From Deltaproteobacteria bacterium (GTDB taxonomy: Bacteria > Desulfobacterota > WTBG01 > CAIYCZ01 > CAIRTM01): a DNA stretch of 64,000 nucleotides. Each line of letters opens with the position of its first letter. The first letter of the stretch is position 1. The notes beneath the pieces are model-generated. The model saw only the letters and a program-made list of their open reading frames with translations, made no database searches and had not been told where the DNA came from. A program made the translations under genes and the position numbers. This document shows positions 55,799-64,000 of this stretch, in pieces. The stretch lies in assembly GCA_024276465.1 (NCBI GenBank), contig JAJRXD010000034.1:1-64000 (forward strand). The letters run 5' to 3'.

Positions 55799-57004
55799 CT
55801 ATTCTTTTATAATATGGACACTGCTTCCTTCAAAAAGTCTTTCAAGTCCTGAGACAACCACATACTGGCCCGGCTTCAGGCTGTCTTTTATTACAATTTT
55901 CGAACCTAAAGTATCAATTGGTGTAACAGGAACCTTATGTGCCCGGCCGCTGTTAACGGTCCATACATGATAACGTCCGTTTCTTTCTGCAACAGCTTCC
56001 TGAGGCAGAGAAATTGCATCTGAATATGTGCCTGTTTTAATGGCAATTCGGGCTGTCATTCCAGGCTTCAGAATAAGGTTATGGTTGTTATACACCACAA
56101 TTTCAACCGGAAATGACAGGGTAAAATCATCTGCCTTTGTGCCGACACTGTACACGGTGCCAGAATAGATTTTACCGGGATAGGCATCTGTTTCAACCTC
56201 AACCTGCTGCCCCTCTTTTATTTTTGCAATCTCCTTTTCAGACAGCCCGGCATTTATTTTGACCCTTTCAATGTCTATAACAGTTGCCACCTTTGTTCCA
56301 CGGGCAACATTTGTCCCGATGTCAACAAAGCGTTCTGCAAGAATTCCTCTGATAGGACTTGTTATCAGGGATTCACGAAGATCCCTCCTGACAATTTTCA
56401 GAGATGCTTTTGCAGAATCAAGCAAAGCATGGTCTGCTTTTTCCCTTGCCCTGATCAGATCAAATTCAAGCTCTGAAATAATTTTGTTTTTAAAAAGCGC
56501 TTTTTTTCTCTCAAACTCCTTTCTGCTGGTTTCCCTGTTGGCTTCAAGCTGGTGAACGTGGGCTTCAGCCTGTTCAAGAGTGTATCTTAACATTTCATCA
56601 TCAATTTTAAGTATAGGGGCTCCAATCTCCAGGCAATCACCTACTTTTGCACTGATGGATTCAACCTTTCCTGCTGTCTCGGACAAAATAATGGCTTTTT
56701 GCCAGGCACGGATAACACCTGATGACCTTATGAACTTTGATATGTCCCCTGTTTTTACCGGAAAGACTTCTACAGGAATTATGCTTTCCTCCTTCGCTGA
56801 AGCGTCAAGGGACTGAAGCCTTTTTTTTTCTATTATTCGCAGTGTAAGTGCTGCGCCAAGGGAAACTATTATAAGCCCGGGAACAAGAATCCACAGAAAT
56901 ATATTTCGCCTGGAACGTTTTTTCCTGGTTGAGCGCATTTTCTTATGTTTTGCGGATTCAGGCTTCAAACTGTTTTGTTCTTCAGGTTTTGGGAGTATAG
57001 GCAT
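55799..57004 (-). CDS. RND periplasmic adaptor (membrane fusion protein)
   Basis: A 401-residue HlyD/AcrA-type adaptor. N-terminal basic segment, a single membrane anchor (NIFLWILVPGLIIVSLGAALTL), a biotinyl-lipoyl-like domain (VESISAKVGDCLEIGAPILKIDDE), an alpha-helical hairpin (TLEQAEAHVHQLEANRETSRKEFERKKALFKNKII...), and beta-barrel and membrane-proximal domains (VNAGLSEKEI..., RNGRYHVWTV). It ends 136 nt before the permease start. Confidence 0.88.
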   Translation of the reverse strand: MPILPKPEEQNSLKPESAKHKKMRSTRKKRSRRNIFLWILVPGLIIVSLGAALTLRIIEKKRLQSLDASAKEESIIPVEVFPVKTGDISKFIRSSGVIRAWQKAIILSETAGKVESISAKVGDCLEIGAPILKIDDEMLRYTLEQAEAHVHQLEANRETSRKEFERKKALFKNKIISELEFDLIRAREKADHALLDSAKASLKIVRRDLRESLITSPIRGILAERFVDIGTNVARGTKVATVIDIERVKINAGLSEKEIAKIKEGQQVEVETDAYPGKIYSGTVYSVGTKADDFTLSFPVEIVVYNNHNLILKPGMTARIAIKTGTYSDAISLPQEAVAERNGRYHVWTVNSGRAHKVPVTPIDTLGSKIVIKDSLKPGQYVVVSGLERLFEGSSVHIIKE

Positions 57005-57133
57005 GATTTTTTCAACGACTAAAATGAACTAAAATGACAAAAGATTGAAAAATAAAACTCAAATTTTTTCTTTGTGATAAAAATATGTTAAGAAAGAAAA
57101 AAAGTAAAGAAAAAAGAGCTTTTTAACAGCCTG

Positions 57134-58522
57134 TTAAGATGTTACTGGAAGTGTGAATGCAATGCATGTCCCCTCACCAAGCCTGCTTTCTGCGTGTATT
57201 TCCCCTCCGTGGACTTCCACAAACCGCTTGGCAATAGCAAGCCCAAGGCCTGAGCCACCGGTTGAGCGTGAACGGGATTTGTCGACCCTGTAAAAACGCT
57301 CAAATATAAAGGGCAGTTTTTCCTCTGGAATTCCCGGCCCTGAATCCCTTACCCAGATTTCTGCCATGCTGTCTTTTTGTTTCAGGCCTACTTCAATTGT
57401 GCTGCCCCTGGGTGTGTACCGGAGAGCATTCATCAGGAGGTTTGAAATGACCTGCCCGATCCTTTTAGGATCAATCATTACAGGGGGGATGTTTTCTGCA
57501 ATATCCTGTTTCAGGATTATGCCCTTTTCCTCTATTTGAAGGACAAAAAGAGAAATTGCCTGTAAAATCAGATCCTTTAAAGATGAACGCCTGAATGAGA
57601 CTTCCACCATATTCTTTTCATAACGGGACAGAGTGGAAAGATCCCCGATCAGCTGGTCTAAATTTTTTACTTCGTCGCAGATTGCCTTCAGGTGCTGTGT
57701 TCGCTCTTTTGGTTCCATCTGTCTGTCAATAAGTATTTCAGCATCGGTCAGGATCCTGGCAAGGGGAGAGCGGATTTCATGAGAGATATCCGCGAAAAGT
57801 TCCCTTCGCGACCGCCGGTGCTCTTCAAGGCGCCTGGACATGTTATTGAATGTTTTTGCAAGCTGGCCCACTTCATCATGTGATCTGATTTCAACCTGTG
57901 TTCCGAAATGCCCCTTTGCCATTTTTTCTGTTGCTCTGGTCAGTTCCCTGATGGGTCGTGTCAGATATCGTGATAAAATTACAGTCAGACCCCCAAGGAT
58001 AATAATAATGATAATTACAGGCAGGCCGTGGGGCAGAATGCGCCCCTTTGTCAGGGGATAATAGCCCTGAAGAATGAGGGTCTCCCCACCGCTGATTTTC
58101 AGGGGAACAGATACTATGGTGGACAGTACCCACCATGGATAGACAAGCTGGATATCCCATCCGGTTTGCAGTGTGTTGTCAATAATTTCTTTGGAAAGCA
58201 GTTTTGTTTTTTTCAGCCTTTCTTCCATAGAGGCCGCAATTTCTTTTCCGGTTTTGTCAAAAATTCTCAGGTTGGTTTGTTCTTTTTCATGCATGTCTTT
58301 TATGATCTTTTCAAGAGTTACATGAGATGTTTGAAACCTGGTGTTTATCTGATCTGCAATCTGATGTGTTTGCTGAATAAGGCTTTTTTTAATTTGAGGA
58401 TGGATTTTTGTCTTTGGGGCATGCTCAAGGTACATGACGGCAATAACAAAGGAGCTTATGATCATGCATGCAAGGATGGTCAAAAAAATTTTCCAGTAAA
58501 TGCCGATTTTGAACTGACCCAT
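57134..58522 (-). CDS. Sensor histidine kinase (CpxA-like architecture)
   Basis: A 462-residue kinase with TM1 near residues 8-30, an extracytoplasmic sensor of about 130 residues, TM2 (LPVIIIIIILGGLTVILS), and a HAMP domain (RYLTRPIRELTRATEKMAKGHFG). Then come HisKA with the phospho-His (ELFADISHEIRSPLARI) and the ATPase domain with N, G1 (DSGPGIPEEKLPFIF) and G2 (STGGSGLGLAIAKRF) boxes. It follows its response regulator by 2 nt and precedes the efflux genes, which it probably regulates in response to envelope stress. Confidence 0.9.
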   Translation of the reverse strand: MGQFKIGIYWKIFLTILACMIISSFVIAVMYLEHAPKTKIHPQIKKSLIQQTHQIADQINTRFQTSHVTLEKIIKDMHEKEQTNLRIFDKTGKEIAASMEERLKKTKLLSKEIIDNTLQTGWDIQLVYPWWVLSTIVSVPLKISGGETLILQGYYPLTKGRILPHGLPVIIIIIILGGLTVILSRYLTRPIRELTRATEKMAKGHFGTQVEIRSHDEVGQLAKTFNNMSRRLEEHRRSRRELFADISHEIRSPLARILTDAEILIDRQMEPKERTQHLKAICDEVKNLDQLIGDLSTLSRYEKNMVEVSFRRSSLKDLILQAISLFVLQIEEKGIILKQDIAENIPPVMIDPKRIGQVISNLLMNALRYTPRGSTIEVGLKQKDSMAEIWVRDSGPGIPEEKLPFIFERFYRVDKSRSRSTGGSGLGLAIAKRFVEVHGGEIHAESRLGEGTCIAFTLPVTS

Positions 58523-58524
58523 AT

Positions 58525-59217
58525 TCAGTTATCCTCAAATTTATAACCGATTCCCCAGACTGTAACAATGTGCCTGGGGTTTTTAGGGGAGTCCTCGATT
58601 TTTTTGCGAAGATGGCTGATGTGTGCATCAATAGATCTGTCAAAAGGTTCCAGCTCCCGGTCCCTCAATTCATCGAGAAGCCTGTCCCGGCTGAAAACAA
58701 TGCCGGGGCGGGAGGCCATCAGCCAAAGAAGGTTAAATTCCGTGCTGGTCAGGATGATTTTGTTACCCTTTTTAAAAACCTCTCTTCTGGAGTTGTCCAC
58801 GGTCAGGTCACTGCAGATGATAACGTCTTTTCCATGAGAGGAACTGCCCTGAGCTGACGATGGCCTTCTGAGCCGGGCTTTGATTCGGGCAACAAGCTCG
58901 CGAAGGCTGAAAGGCTTGGTAAGGTAATCATCTGCACCGACCTCAAGCCCTGATACAACGTCAGATTCTTCACCGCGGGCAGTAAGCATTACAATCGGGA
59001 CGGAGCTTGCCTTTCTGATTTCTCTGCAAATCTCAAGACCATCAATTTCAGGCATCATCAAATCAAGAATTATGAGGTCGGGCTGAAAGGATTCAACCTG
59101 TTTCAGACCTTCCCTGCCGTTGAGAGCAGATTCTGTCCGGTAGCCGAAGTCTTTAAGGTATGTCTCAACATTTTCGACCAGGTGTGCGTCATCATCTATA
59201 ATTAAAATTTTCTGCAT
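58525..59217 (-). CDS. OmpR/PhoB-family response regulator
   Basis: A 230-residue regulator with a receiver domain (phospho-acceptor D52 in LIILDLMMPEIDG; K in DDYLTKPFSLREL) and a winged-helix DNA-binding domain (IILTSTEFNLLWLMASRPGIVFSRDRLLDELRD..., RSIDAHISHLRKKIEDSP, VWGIGYKFE). First gene of the efflux operon on the minus strand, paired with the kinase 2 nt downstream. Confidence 0.93.
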   Translation of the reverse strand: MQKILIIDDDAHLVENVETYLKDFGYRTESALNGREGLKQVESFQPDLIILDLMMPEIDGLEICREIRKASSVPIVMLTARGEESDVVSGLEVGADDYLTKPFSLRELVARIKARLRRPSSAQGSSSHGKDVIICSDLTVDNSRREVFKKGNKIILTSTEFNLLWLMASRPGIVFSRDRLLDELRDRELEPFDRSIDAHISHLRKKIEDSPKNPRHIVTVWGIGYKFEDN

Positions 59218-59326
59218 GATAGAATCCTGCCATATTTTTTTACATTAACCTTAATAATATTATCCGGATGAAAAAACTTCAAGGAATATATGCAATTTAA
59301 TATATTTTCCTGGATGTAAAGTTTGT

Positions 59327-59454
59327 GAAACTGTGTCGCAATTATGAATGAGGAGGGTAGCTGTCCTGCTTAGGGGGCGTAACATATTGAAATTATGTGC
59401 CAAAGGCGCAAACTGAAGTTTGCGGCTACCAAAAGCCTGTTACGACACAGTTTC
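59327..59454. repeat. Palindromic element with GAAACTGTGTCG terminal inverted repeats
   Basis: GAAACTGTGTCG (59327-59338) and CGACACAGTTTC (59443-59454) are a perfect 12-bp inverted repeat. Inside are GGTAGC (59356-59361) and GCTACC (59425-59430), and the compact hairpin CGCAAACTGAAGTTTGCG (59407-59424). The latter belongs to a widely distributed 'GCAAACTGAAGTTTGCGGCTA' repeat family, recalled from other genomes. Confidence 0.75.
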
Positions 59455-59463
59455 TGCACGGGT

Positions 59464-59520
59464 ATGACAGTTTGAGTCCGTGCTGACAAACAGTACTGTC
59501 ATTCCCGTGAAAACGGGAAT
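59464..59520. repeat. Compound inverted repeats with an ATTCCCG hairpin
   Basis: ATGACAGT (59464-59471) and ACTGTCAT (59495-59502) bound one palindrome. Directly overlapping it is ATTCCCGT (59501-59508), loop GAAA, ACGGGAAT (59513-59520), the common 'GTCATTCCCG' repeat type. Confidence 0.7.
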
Positions 59521-59674
59521 CTGTTTGTTAAATTTATAATCTTTTCCTGTTGCGGTTCCGTGGGAGTTTTGTTACAAATTCCCCTGTAGAGGTTTAAATT
59601 TTTAAAGGGAATTTCTTTGAAAATTGTGCATGGACAAAATAGTATTGTGTCAAGTCTGTGACGACTCAGCAAAG

Positions 59675-59755
59675 CATGTCATTGCGAGGCCGCAGGCCGT
59701 GGCAATCTTTTTGACAAATAGTACAAGATTGCTTCGCTATGCCCGCAATGACATG
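59675..59755. repeat. Palindromic intergenic repeat, second copy of the TGTCATTGCGAGG family
   Basis: CATGTCATTGCG (59675-59686) and CGCAATGACATG (59744-59755) are perfect 12-bp inverted repeats. They enclose GCCGCAGGCC and GCAATCTT/AAGATTGC pairs. It shares TGTCATTGCGAGG with the element at 51062. Confidence 0.78.
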
Positions 59756-59811
59756 TGACTTTTTACTGATGACAGGACAATGCTGAATTTATCTGAAAAA
59801 AGACAGAATCC

Positions 59812-61170
59812 GTGAAGAAATACTATTTTACAGGAATCGGGGGGAGCGGGATGAGCTCTCTTGCGCAGATACTTCATCAGCGTGGAAACTGGGTGGGAGG
59901 ATCTGACCGCAATTTTGACCAAAAGAAAAACAGGGTTTTTTTTAACAAATTACAAAAACAGGGAATTTTTTTGTTCCCGCAGAATGAAACTTCAATTTCA
60001 GAAGATATTGACTTTATGGTTGTGTCATCTGCAATTGAAAAAAACAACACAGAGACAGTAAAGGCCAGATCATTAAATATCCCTGTGATCCACAGAGCCG
60101 GGCTTCTTGCAGAGCTTTTCAATATGTCTTTCGGAATCGGCATAGCAGGCACAAGCGGTAAAAGCACGGTTACCGGTATGGTTGCCTCAATACTTGATGC
60201 AGCAGGAAAGGACCCTACAGTCATTAACGGGGGTGTGATAAAGCATTATGTGTCAGGCAGTATTATTGGTAATGCTAAAAAGGGAAGCTCTGATCTGCTG
60301 GTTTCAGAAGTTGATGAAAGTGACGGAAGCATCACAAAATTTTTTCCTGAAATCGGTGTAATTACCAATATATCCAAAGATCATAAGGAAACAGATGAAC
60401 TGAGGGATCTGTTTCAAACCTTTTCTTCAAATACCTCGAAACATTTTATTATGAATGGTGACTGCCCTGAGTCAGGAAAAATCGGGTTACAGAATGCAGT
60501 AACATTTGGTTTGAACAAAACGAACTGTTTTTCAGCGAAAAAGATTGAAAGTTGCGGAAACGAAACACGGTTTCAGGTTGAGGAAACTTCTTTTATCATA
60601 AATGTCCCGGGAACTCATAATGTTTACAATGCGCTGGCATCTATTGCTGTTGGCAGGGCACTTGATGTTCCAATGGAAACAGTAAAAAAGGGTCTTGTGC
60701 TTTTCAGGGGAATAAAAAGGCGGCTTGATATTGTGGGTCAGAAAAACAGCATAATCGTAATTGATGATTTTGCTCACAATCCGGATAAGATTACTGCATC
60801 CATATCCACTCTTAAACAGATGGGCAAAAGGGTTTTTGTGGTTTTTCAGCCTCACGGTTATGGGCCCACAAGGTTTCTGCTGAAGGAGCTTGCCCGTGCA
60901 TTCAACAGTGCTCTCAGCTTGCCGGATTTTCTGATCTGTCTTGATATTTATGATGCAGGGGGAACAGCAGACAGAAACATCTCTTCAATGGACCTGCTTA
61001 GCAGAGTGAATGTGCCGGGTGCCTTATATGTTAAGGACAGGAAAGAGGCTGTAATGGCCGTAAAAAAGAGGGTTCAGCCCGGTGATGTCATTGCTGTTAT
61101 GGGCGCAAGGGATGATACTTTGAGTGATTTTGCGGGAAAATTGTTTAGAGAAATTACCAAAACTGATTAG
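59812..61170 (+). CDS. Mur ligase family protein (MurC/Mpl-like)
   Basis: ATP-dependent UDP-MurNAc:amino-acid or peptide ligase. N-terminal Rossmann domain (YYFTGIGGSGMSSLAQILHQRGNWVGGSD), P-loop AGTSGKSTVTGM near 116, DESDGS and NISKDHKETDEL in the central domain, and C-terminal IDDFAHNPDKITAS and FQPHGYGPTRFL. At 452 residues and isolated from the dcw cluster, the Mpl peptidoglycan-recycling ligase is a good guess, but a stand-alone MurC cannot be excluded. GTG start. Confidence 0.82.
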   Translation: MKKYYFTGIGGSGMSSLAQILHQRGNWVGGSDRNFDQKKNRVFFNKLQKQGIFLFPQNETSISEDIDFMVVSSAIEKNNTETVKARSLNIPVIHRAGLLAELFNMSFGIGIAGTSGKSTVTGMVASILDAAGKDPTVINGGVIKHYVSGSIIGNAKKGSSDLLVSEVDESDGSITKFFPEIGVITNISKDHKETDELRDLFQTFSSNTSKHFIMNGDCPESGKIGLQNAVTFGLNKTNCFSAKKIESCGNETRFQVEETSFIINVPGTHNVYNALASIAVGRALDVPMETVKKGLVLFRGIKRRLDIVGQKNSIIVIDDFAHNPDKITASISTLKQMGKRVFVVFQPHGYGPTRFLLKELARAFNSALSLPDFLICLDIYDAGGTADRNISSMDLLSRVNVPGALYVKDRKEAVMAVKKRVQPGDVIAVMGARDDTLSDFAGKLFREITKTD

Positions 61171-61181
61171 GGTTTACCTTT

Positions 61182-61679
61182 TTACGAATTCAGATCAATT
61201 ACCTCTACATCCATTTTTAACAGATCAAGAACAGCTATGGTTGACCTTCCTTTGAGCCATCCTCCTGCTTCCCCCGGATTTATGACAAGAGGATGCCCCT
61301 GCCTGATATCCACTTCATGGGTGTGGCCATATATTATAATATCAATACCACCGGATTTTACGGTTTCTTCAAGGCACCCCTCCTCGTGCATTATGAGAAA
61401 CCGCTTTCCGTTGTGCTGGAATGTTCTGGGTCCGGGCAGAAGGTTGCCCAGGCTTTTAAATGCCCTGTCAAGGCCGATCCTTTCACCGTCATTATTCCCA
61501 AAAACCATTTCCATGGGGCAGTTTAACCTGCTGAAATCAAGGACAGTAAATGGTGCGATAAAATCCCCTGCATGAATGACAAGCCCGGTTTTTCTGGTGT
61601 TGAAAATTTCAACTGCTTTTACAATATTTTTTCTGTTGTCGTGGGTGTCAGAAATGATGCCTATTATGTTTTTTTTCAT
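61182..61679 (-). CDS. YfcE/MJ0936-type metallophosphodiesterase
   Basis: A 165-residue calcineurin-like phosphoesterase. Metal-binding motifs in order: D-x-H (ISDTHDN, D11/H13), GD (VIHAGDF), GNND (VFGNNDGER) and GHTH (IIYGHTHEVDI). The length and the NPGEAGGW ending match the YfcE/MJ0936 group that hydrolyses small phosphodiesters. It is convergent with the Mur ligase gene, 11 nt apart. Confidence 0.88.
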   Translation of the reverse strand: MKKNIIGIISDTHDNRKNIVKAVEIFNTRKTGLVIHAGDFIAPFTVLDFSRLNCPMEMVFGNNDGERIGLDRAFKSLGNLLPGPRTFQHNGKRFLIMHEEGCLEETVKSGGIDIIIYGHTHEVDIRQGHPLVINPGEAGGWLKGRSTIAVLDLLKMDVEVIDLNS

Positions 61680-62013
61680 GATTGAACTTTTTAAACCACG
61701 GGTTTCAGCTGTGCGGTCCGAACAGCTTTGAGCAATTCAGGGAGAAAGAAATAAATAAGACGCAAGCGCCCCATACTTTTCTTTGCTGGCCAAAGAAAAG
61801 TATGCAAAAGAAAAGCCACCCTTTGTCCGGGCCTGCGGCTACCCTCGCAAGGGGATTTTCAGCGGCGGCGTCACAAACTCGCTGCGCTCAAACATGTGAC
61901 GCCTTGTACCTGCAGAAAACCACCCGTACTCGACACAGACAAAATGGGATAAAAGACCCCGTAGCAATCAAGCTGTTCACAAACTTTTTTAGCGTGAATA
62001 ATTTGGGTCAATT
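61680..62013. repeat. 334-bp non-coding region with a CATACTTTTCTTTG hairpin repeat
   Basis: CATACTTTTCTTTG (61772-61785), loop CTGGC, CAAAGAAAAGTATG (61791-61804) is a perfect 14-bp hairpin. It is followed by GC-rich sequence unlike the surroundings (GGCGGCGTCACAAACTCGCT...). The hairpin belongs to a common dispersed repeat. A 123-codon ORF through the region reads like repeat translation and is not credible. Confidence 0.6.
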
Positions 62014-62253
62014 TTATCTCCTGCAGCATCCTGTATCACAGCCAGAACTGTAGCATTGTTCTTCTCCACCCCCACAGCATGCTTTGCTGGTATCAGGAAA
62101 AGAATTTGAAGGGATAGATGTAACAGATAACATCTTTTCCAGGTTTTTGCTTCCACATGACCTGCAGGCAAGTGTTTTGCCGGTATCTCCCATTTTTGAA
62201 AGAAACTCGTTAACAGTGCTGCACTGTTTGCATCTGAACTCATATATGGGCAT
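62014..62253 (-). CDS. FmdB-family zinc-ribbon protein
   Basis: A 79-residue protein beginning MPIYEFRCKQC with two Cys pairs (C8/C11, C30/C33) forming the FmdB-type zinc ribbon. A Cys-rich tail follows (CCGGGEEQCYSSGCDTGCC). Putative regulators of this family were first noted near formamidase genes; the real function is unclear. Confidence 0.87.
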   Translation of the reverse strand: MPIYEFRCKQCSTVNEFLSKMGDTGKTLACRSCGSKNLEKMLSVTSIPSNSFPDTSKACCGGGEEQCYSSGCDTGCCRR

Positions 62254-62301
62254 TGGTTTTACCTCCTGAGAAATAATTAACTACAAATATGACAGGCTCT
62301 C

Positions 62302-63588
62302 TTAGTGAGAAAAATGTTCTTCCAGTGAACGCAGCAGATTATAGAAATCTCCCCGTTTATCAATGTTGCGATTTCTGACCCTGAGAGTTTCAGGGTCTAT
62401 AAGCTTGCCGAAAGGTATGCCATCAATTTCAAGGTTGTCACGGACTGTTACCATTTCACCAAACCGACCCTGTTCGCAAAGACGATATGCGCCCACCCCA
62501 AGCTGTGATGTCAAAAGAGCATCATAAAGGGATGCTGGATTTTGTCTGGTTTCATAACCTGCAATCTGGGATTTGAAACTTTTTCCCCTTCCTGTTTTTT
62601 CACTGTACAGACGTTCCAGCTCTTTTACCAGCTTTTCCCCTATTTTTGCTTCAGACATTTTAAGGTTGCCGTGCCTGTCTTTATCCATTTTTTCCTTTTC
62701 CTCTTCAGACAGTTTGTCAGCCAGTCCCTCTGCTATACAGAAAAGGCCATATCCTTTGTCGTCTGCTTCACGCCTGATAACAATATTGAGGAGGTCACTG
62801 GCAGCCTCCTCAATATTGAAGGGTTTGTTGCCTTCATAGTCTTCAGGTATAATGGCTTTTGTGCCTCTGGCATAGATGCTTGCTGCAGCAGTGTACCACC
62901 CGGCCTTTCGGCCCATTAATTCCACAACATGATAACAGTTAGTTGCTTTTGCATCATCATACAGACCGCGCACCACACGGCCGGCTCCTTCTGCCGCGGT
63001 AAAATAACCAAAAGTCCATGGTATCCCGTAATAATCATTGTCAATTGTTTTAGGAACATGAATAACAGCCCCCTGAAAAAGCTGCTCATGATTTTCAATC
63101 AGCCTTCTTCTGGAAATTTCACAAAGATAATTTGCTGTCTTAAGGGTGTCATCCCCCCCAATGGAAATAAGGACCCCAACTTCCAACTGTTCAAACATGT
63201 CAAGGATATGGTCCAGCCTTTTGGTCTTCTGGGGATCATTTAAATCATAAATGTTTTTGATATCTTTCCCAGGGTTGGCTCTTGATGTTCTCAGAATAAA
63301 ACTGTTCATATCTATGGCCTGGGAAATTACACTTCTGGTTATTTCTATATAATGTCTGTTTACCCCAATGTCTTCAGGGGCAACTTCCTGTATAAACTCA
63401 TATCCATTTAAAAAGCCGATTACAGGAACCCCAATGTCAAGAAACTGTTTGGCCCCTCCTGCAAGTACCCTGTTGCCGCCAGGAGCTGGTCCACCTGAAT
63501 GGAGAATTGCTGCCTTAAGTTTCAAGGCTTTCAGCCTTGCAATTGAAGGTGTTATCCCTTCTTTATGTATAATGGGAATACGTGTCAC
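62302..63588 (-). CDS. Diphosphate (PPi)-type 6-phosphofructokinase
   Basis: A 428-residue phosphofructokinase-family enzyme. The donor-site motif is GGDDT (144-148) and the neighbouring motif PKTIDND (179-185). In this family GGDD together with PKTIDND marks PPi-dependent enzymes, whereas ATP enzymes have GGDGS and GTIDND. It therefore probably catalyses reversible F6P + PPi = FBP + Pi. Other conserved parts: SGGPAPGGNRVL, ELMGRKAGW and AEG. GTG start with AGGAGG 7 nt upstream. Confidence 0.87.
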   Translation of the reverse strand: MTRIPIIHKEGITPSIARLKALKLKAAILHSGGPAPGGNRVLAGGAKQFLDIGVPVIGFLNGYEFIQEVAPEDIGVNRHYIEITRSVISQAIDMNSFILRTSRANPGKDIKNIYDLNDPQKTKRLDHILDMFEQLEVGVLISIGGDDTLKTANYLCEISRRRLIENHEQLFQGAVIHVPKTIDNDYYGIPWTFGYFTAAEGAGRVVRGLYDDAKATNCYHVVELMGRKAGWYTAAASIYARGTKAIIPEDYEGNKPFNIEEAASDLLNIVIRREADDKGYGLFCIAEGLADKLSEEEKEKMDKDRHGNLKMSEAKIGEKLVKELERLYSEKTGRGKSFKSQIAGYETRQNPASLYDALLTSQLGVGAYRLCEQGRFGEMVTVRDNLEIDGIPFGKLIDPETLRVRNRNIDKRGDFYNLLRSLEEHFSH

Positions 63589-63694
63589 ACTTTGTCCTCC
63601 TTTTTAATTTGCATGTTTTTATAATTTTTCCATTATAAAAACCTTTTTCATAAAGTCCACTTTAATTTTCAGATTAAGCCCCTGTATTTTTTTC

Positions 63695-63724
63695 TTGACG
63701 AGTCCCAGTTTTTTTGTATATAGT
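63695..63724 (+). promoter_or_regulatory. Sigma70-type promoter of the nuo operon
   Basis: TTGACG (63695-63700), 18-nt spacer, TATAGT (63719-63724). It would give a leader of about 155 nt before nuoA. Confidence 0.6.
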
Positions 63725-63885
63725 AAGTACATTTATTTCAGGGTTGTTTTGTGCCCTGTGACTACAAACTGTATTTTCAGTATCCGGAAAGTATTTGTAA
63801 AAAGAGAAACTGACTTTTCGGTGTTTTTTTAATCTCCGCTTCAATACTTTTGTTACTGCCTTTTTGTCCGGATAAGGAGAAAGAA

Positions 63886-64000
63886 TTGCTGACTAATTAT
63901 ATCCCCGTGCTGGTCATGATACTGGTGGGAGTCGCCTTCGGTGTTTTTTCAGTGGTGGTTTCCAGTAATCTTGGCCCCCTCCGTCGCTTTAAAGTAAAAA
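63886..64000 (+). CDS. nuoA: NADH-quinone oxidoreductase subunit A, 5' part
   Basis: TTG 63886 follows AAGGAGAAAGAA and opens LTNYIPVLVMILVGVAFGVFSVVVSSNLGPLRR, the first helix and the conserved loop start of complex I subunit A. The gene leaves the window after 38 codons. Complex I of the mqn/menaquinone chain probably continues downstream. Confidence 0.82.
   Translation, partial: MLTNYIPVLVMILVGVAFGVFSVVVSSNLGPLRRFKVK

Larger units (their letters stand above)
59218..59811. other. Repeat-rich 594-bp intergenic region between divergent operons
   Basis: This gap separates the response regulator (minus) from the Mur ligase gene (plus). It contains at least three different palindromic repeat families in a row (59327-59454, 59464-59520, 59675-59755) and no credible coding sequence. 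The remaining 59521-59674 is A/T-rich and shows nothing recognisable. Confidence 0.7.

Noticed and set aside
61682-62053. 123-residue ORF downstream of the phosphodiesterase
   Set aside because: It runs through a dispersed CATACTTTTCTTTG repeat and overlaps the FmdB gene on the other strand; composition is not protein-like.
1-64000. rRNA or tRNA genes, integrase/transposase genes, prophage or CRISPR-Cas
   Set aside because: None could be recognised by reading either strand; a tRNAscan and profile search would be needed to exclude them fully.

Overview
The window (about 44% G+C by eye) comes from a Gram-negative anaerobe, most likely a Desulfobacterota (deltaproteobacterial) relative. Supporting this are a TonB/Exb-energised outer membrane, RND efflux, futalosine menaquinone genes (mqnE, mqnA, mqnC), a DksA, an archaeal-type V/A-ATPase, a PPi-type phosphofructokinase, the start of a nuo operon and many large Ser/Thr-linker surface proteins. 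The lineage is an inference; no rRNA or tRNA gene was seen.

Layout. 0-10 kb: an outer-membrane uptake island with a BtuG/YncE-like beta-propeller, BtuB-like TonB receptor, small secreted protein, ExbB, ExbD, TonB, a surface protein, and a second propeller fused to the same C-terminal surface domain plus a dockerin. It looks like a corrinoid (vitamin B12) acquisition locus; both propeller genes follow terminator-like or switch-like leader structures. 10-13.5 kb: menaquinone genes. 13.5-17.4 kb (minus): glycosyltransferase, DUF4922 and SpoIID. 17.5-24 kb: moaC, dksA behind an elaborate palindromic element, then GH57 glucanotransferase, galT, a receiver protein and a UAP1-like pyrophosphorylase. 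24-40 kb: priA, then FG-GAP, PilZ, cohesin/LamG-like, PQQ-propeller, O-antigen-ligase, methyltransferase-like and beta-helix/BACON proteins.

40-49.8 kb: a complete V/A-type ATPase operon (H-I-K-E-C-F-A-B-D) whose rotor subunit keeps the Na+-ligand pattern, ending in an overlapping 57-residue membrane ORF. 49.8-52 kb: CBS protein, map and def. 51.8-59.2 kb (minus): two-component system, MFP, RND pump and PlsC-like acyltransferase. 59.8-63.6 kb: Mur ligase, phosphodiesterase, FmdB-type zinc ribbon and PPi-type PFK; a sigma70-like promoter then precedes nuoA, which runs off the end.

Two themes stand out. First, five otherwise well-conserved genes are interrupted by single lesions: frameshifts in the second propeller, in mqnC (C9 run) and in the glycosyltransferase (A8 run), and in-frame TAA codons in the FG-GAP protein and the cohesin-like protein. 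These may be sequencing errors, recent decay or slippage. Second, intergenic regions carry several families of 80-140 bp palindromic elements with 10-14 bp perfect terminal inverted repeats. The least explained is a three-way-junction-like structure in front of dksA.
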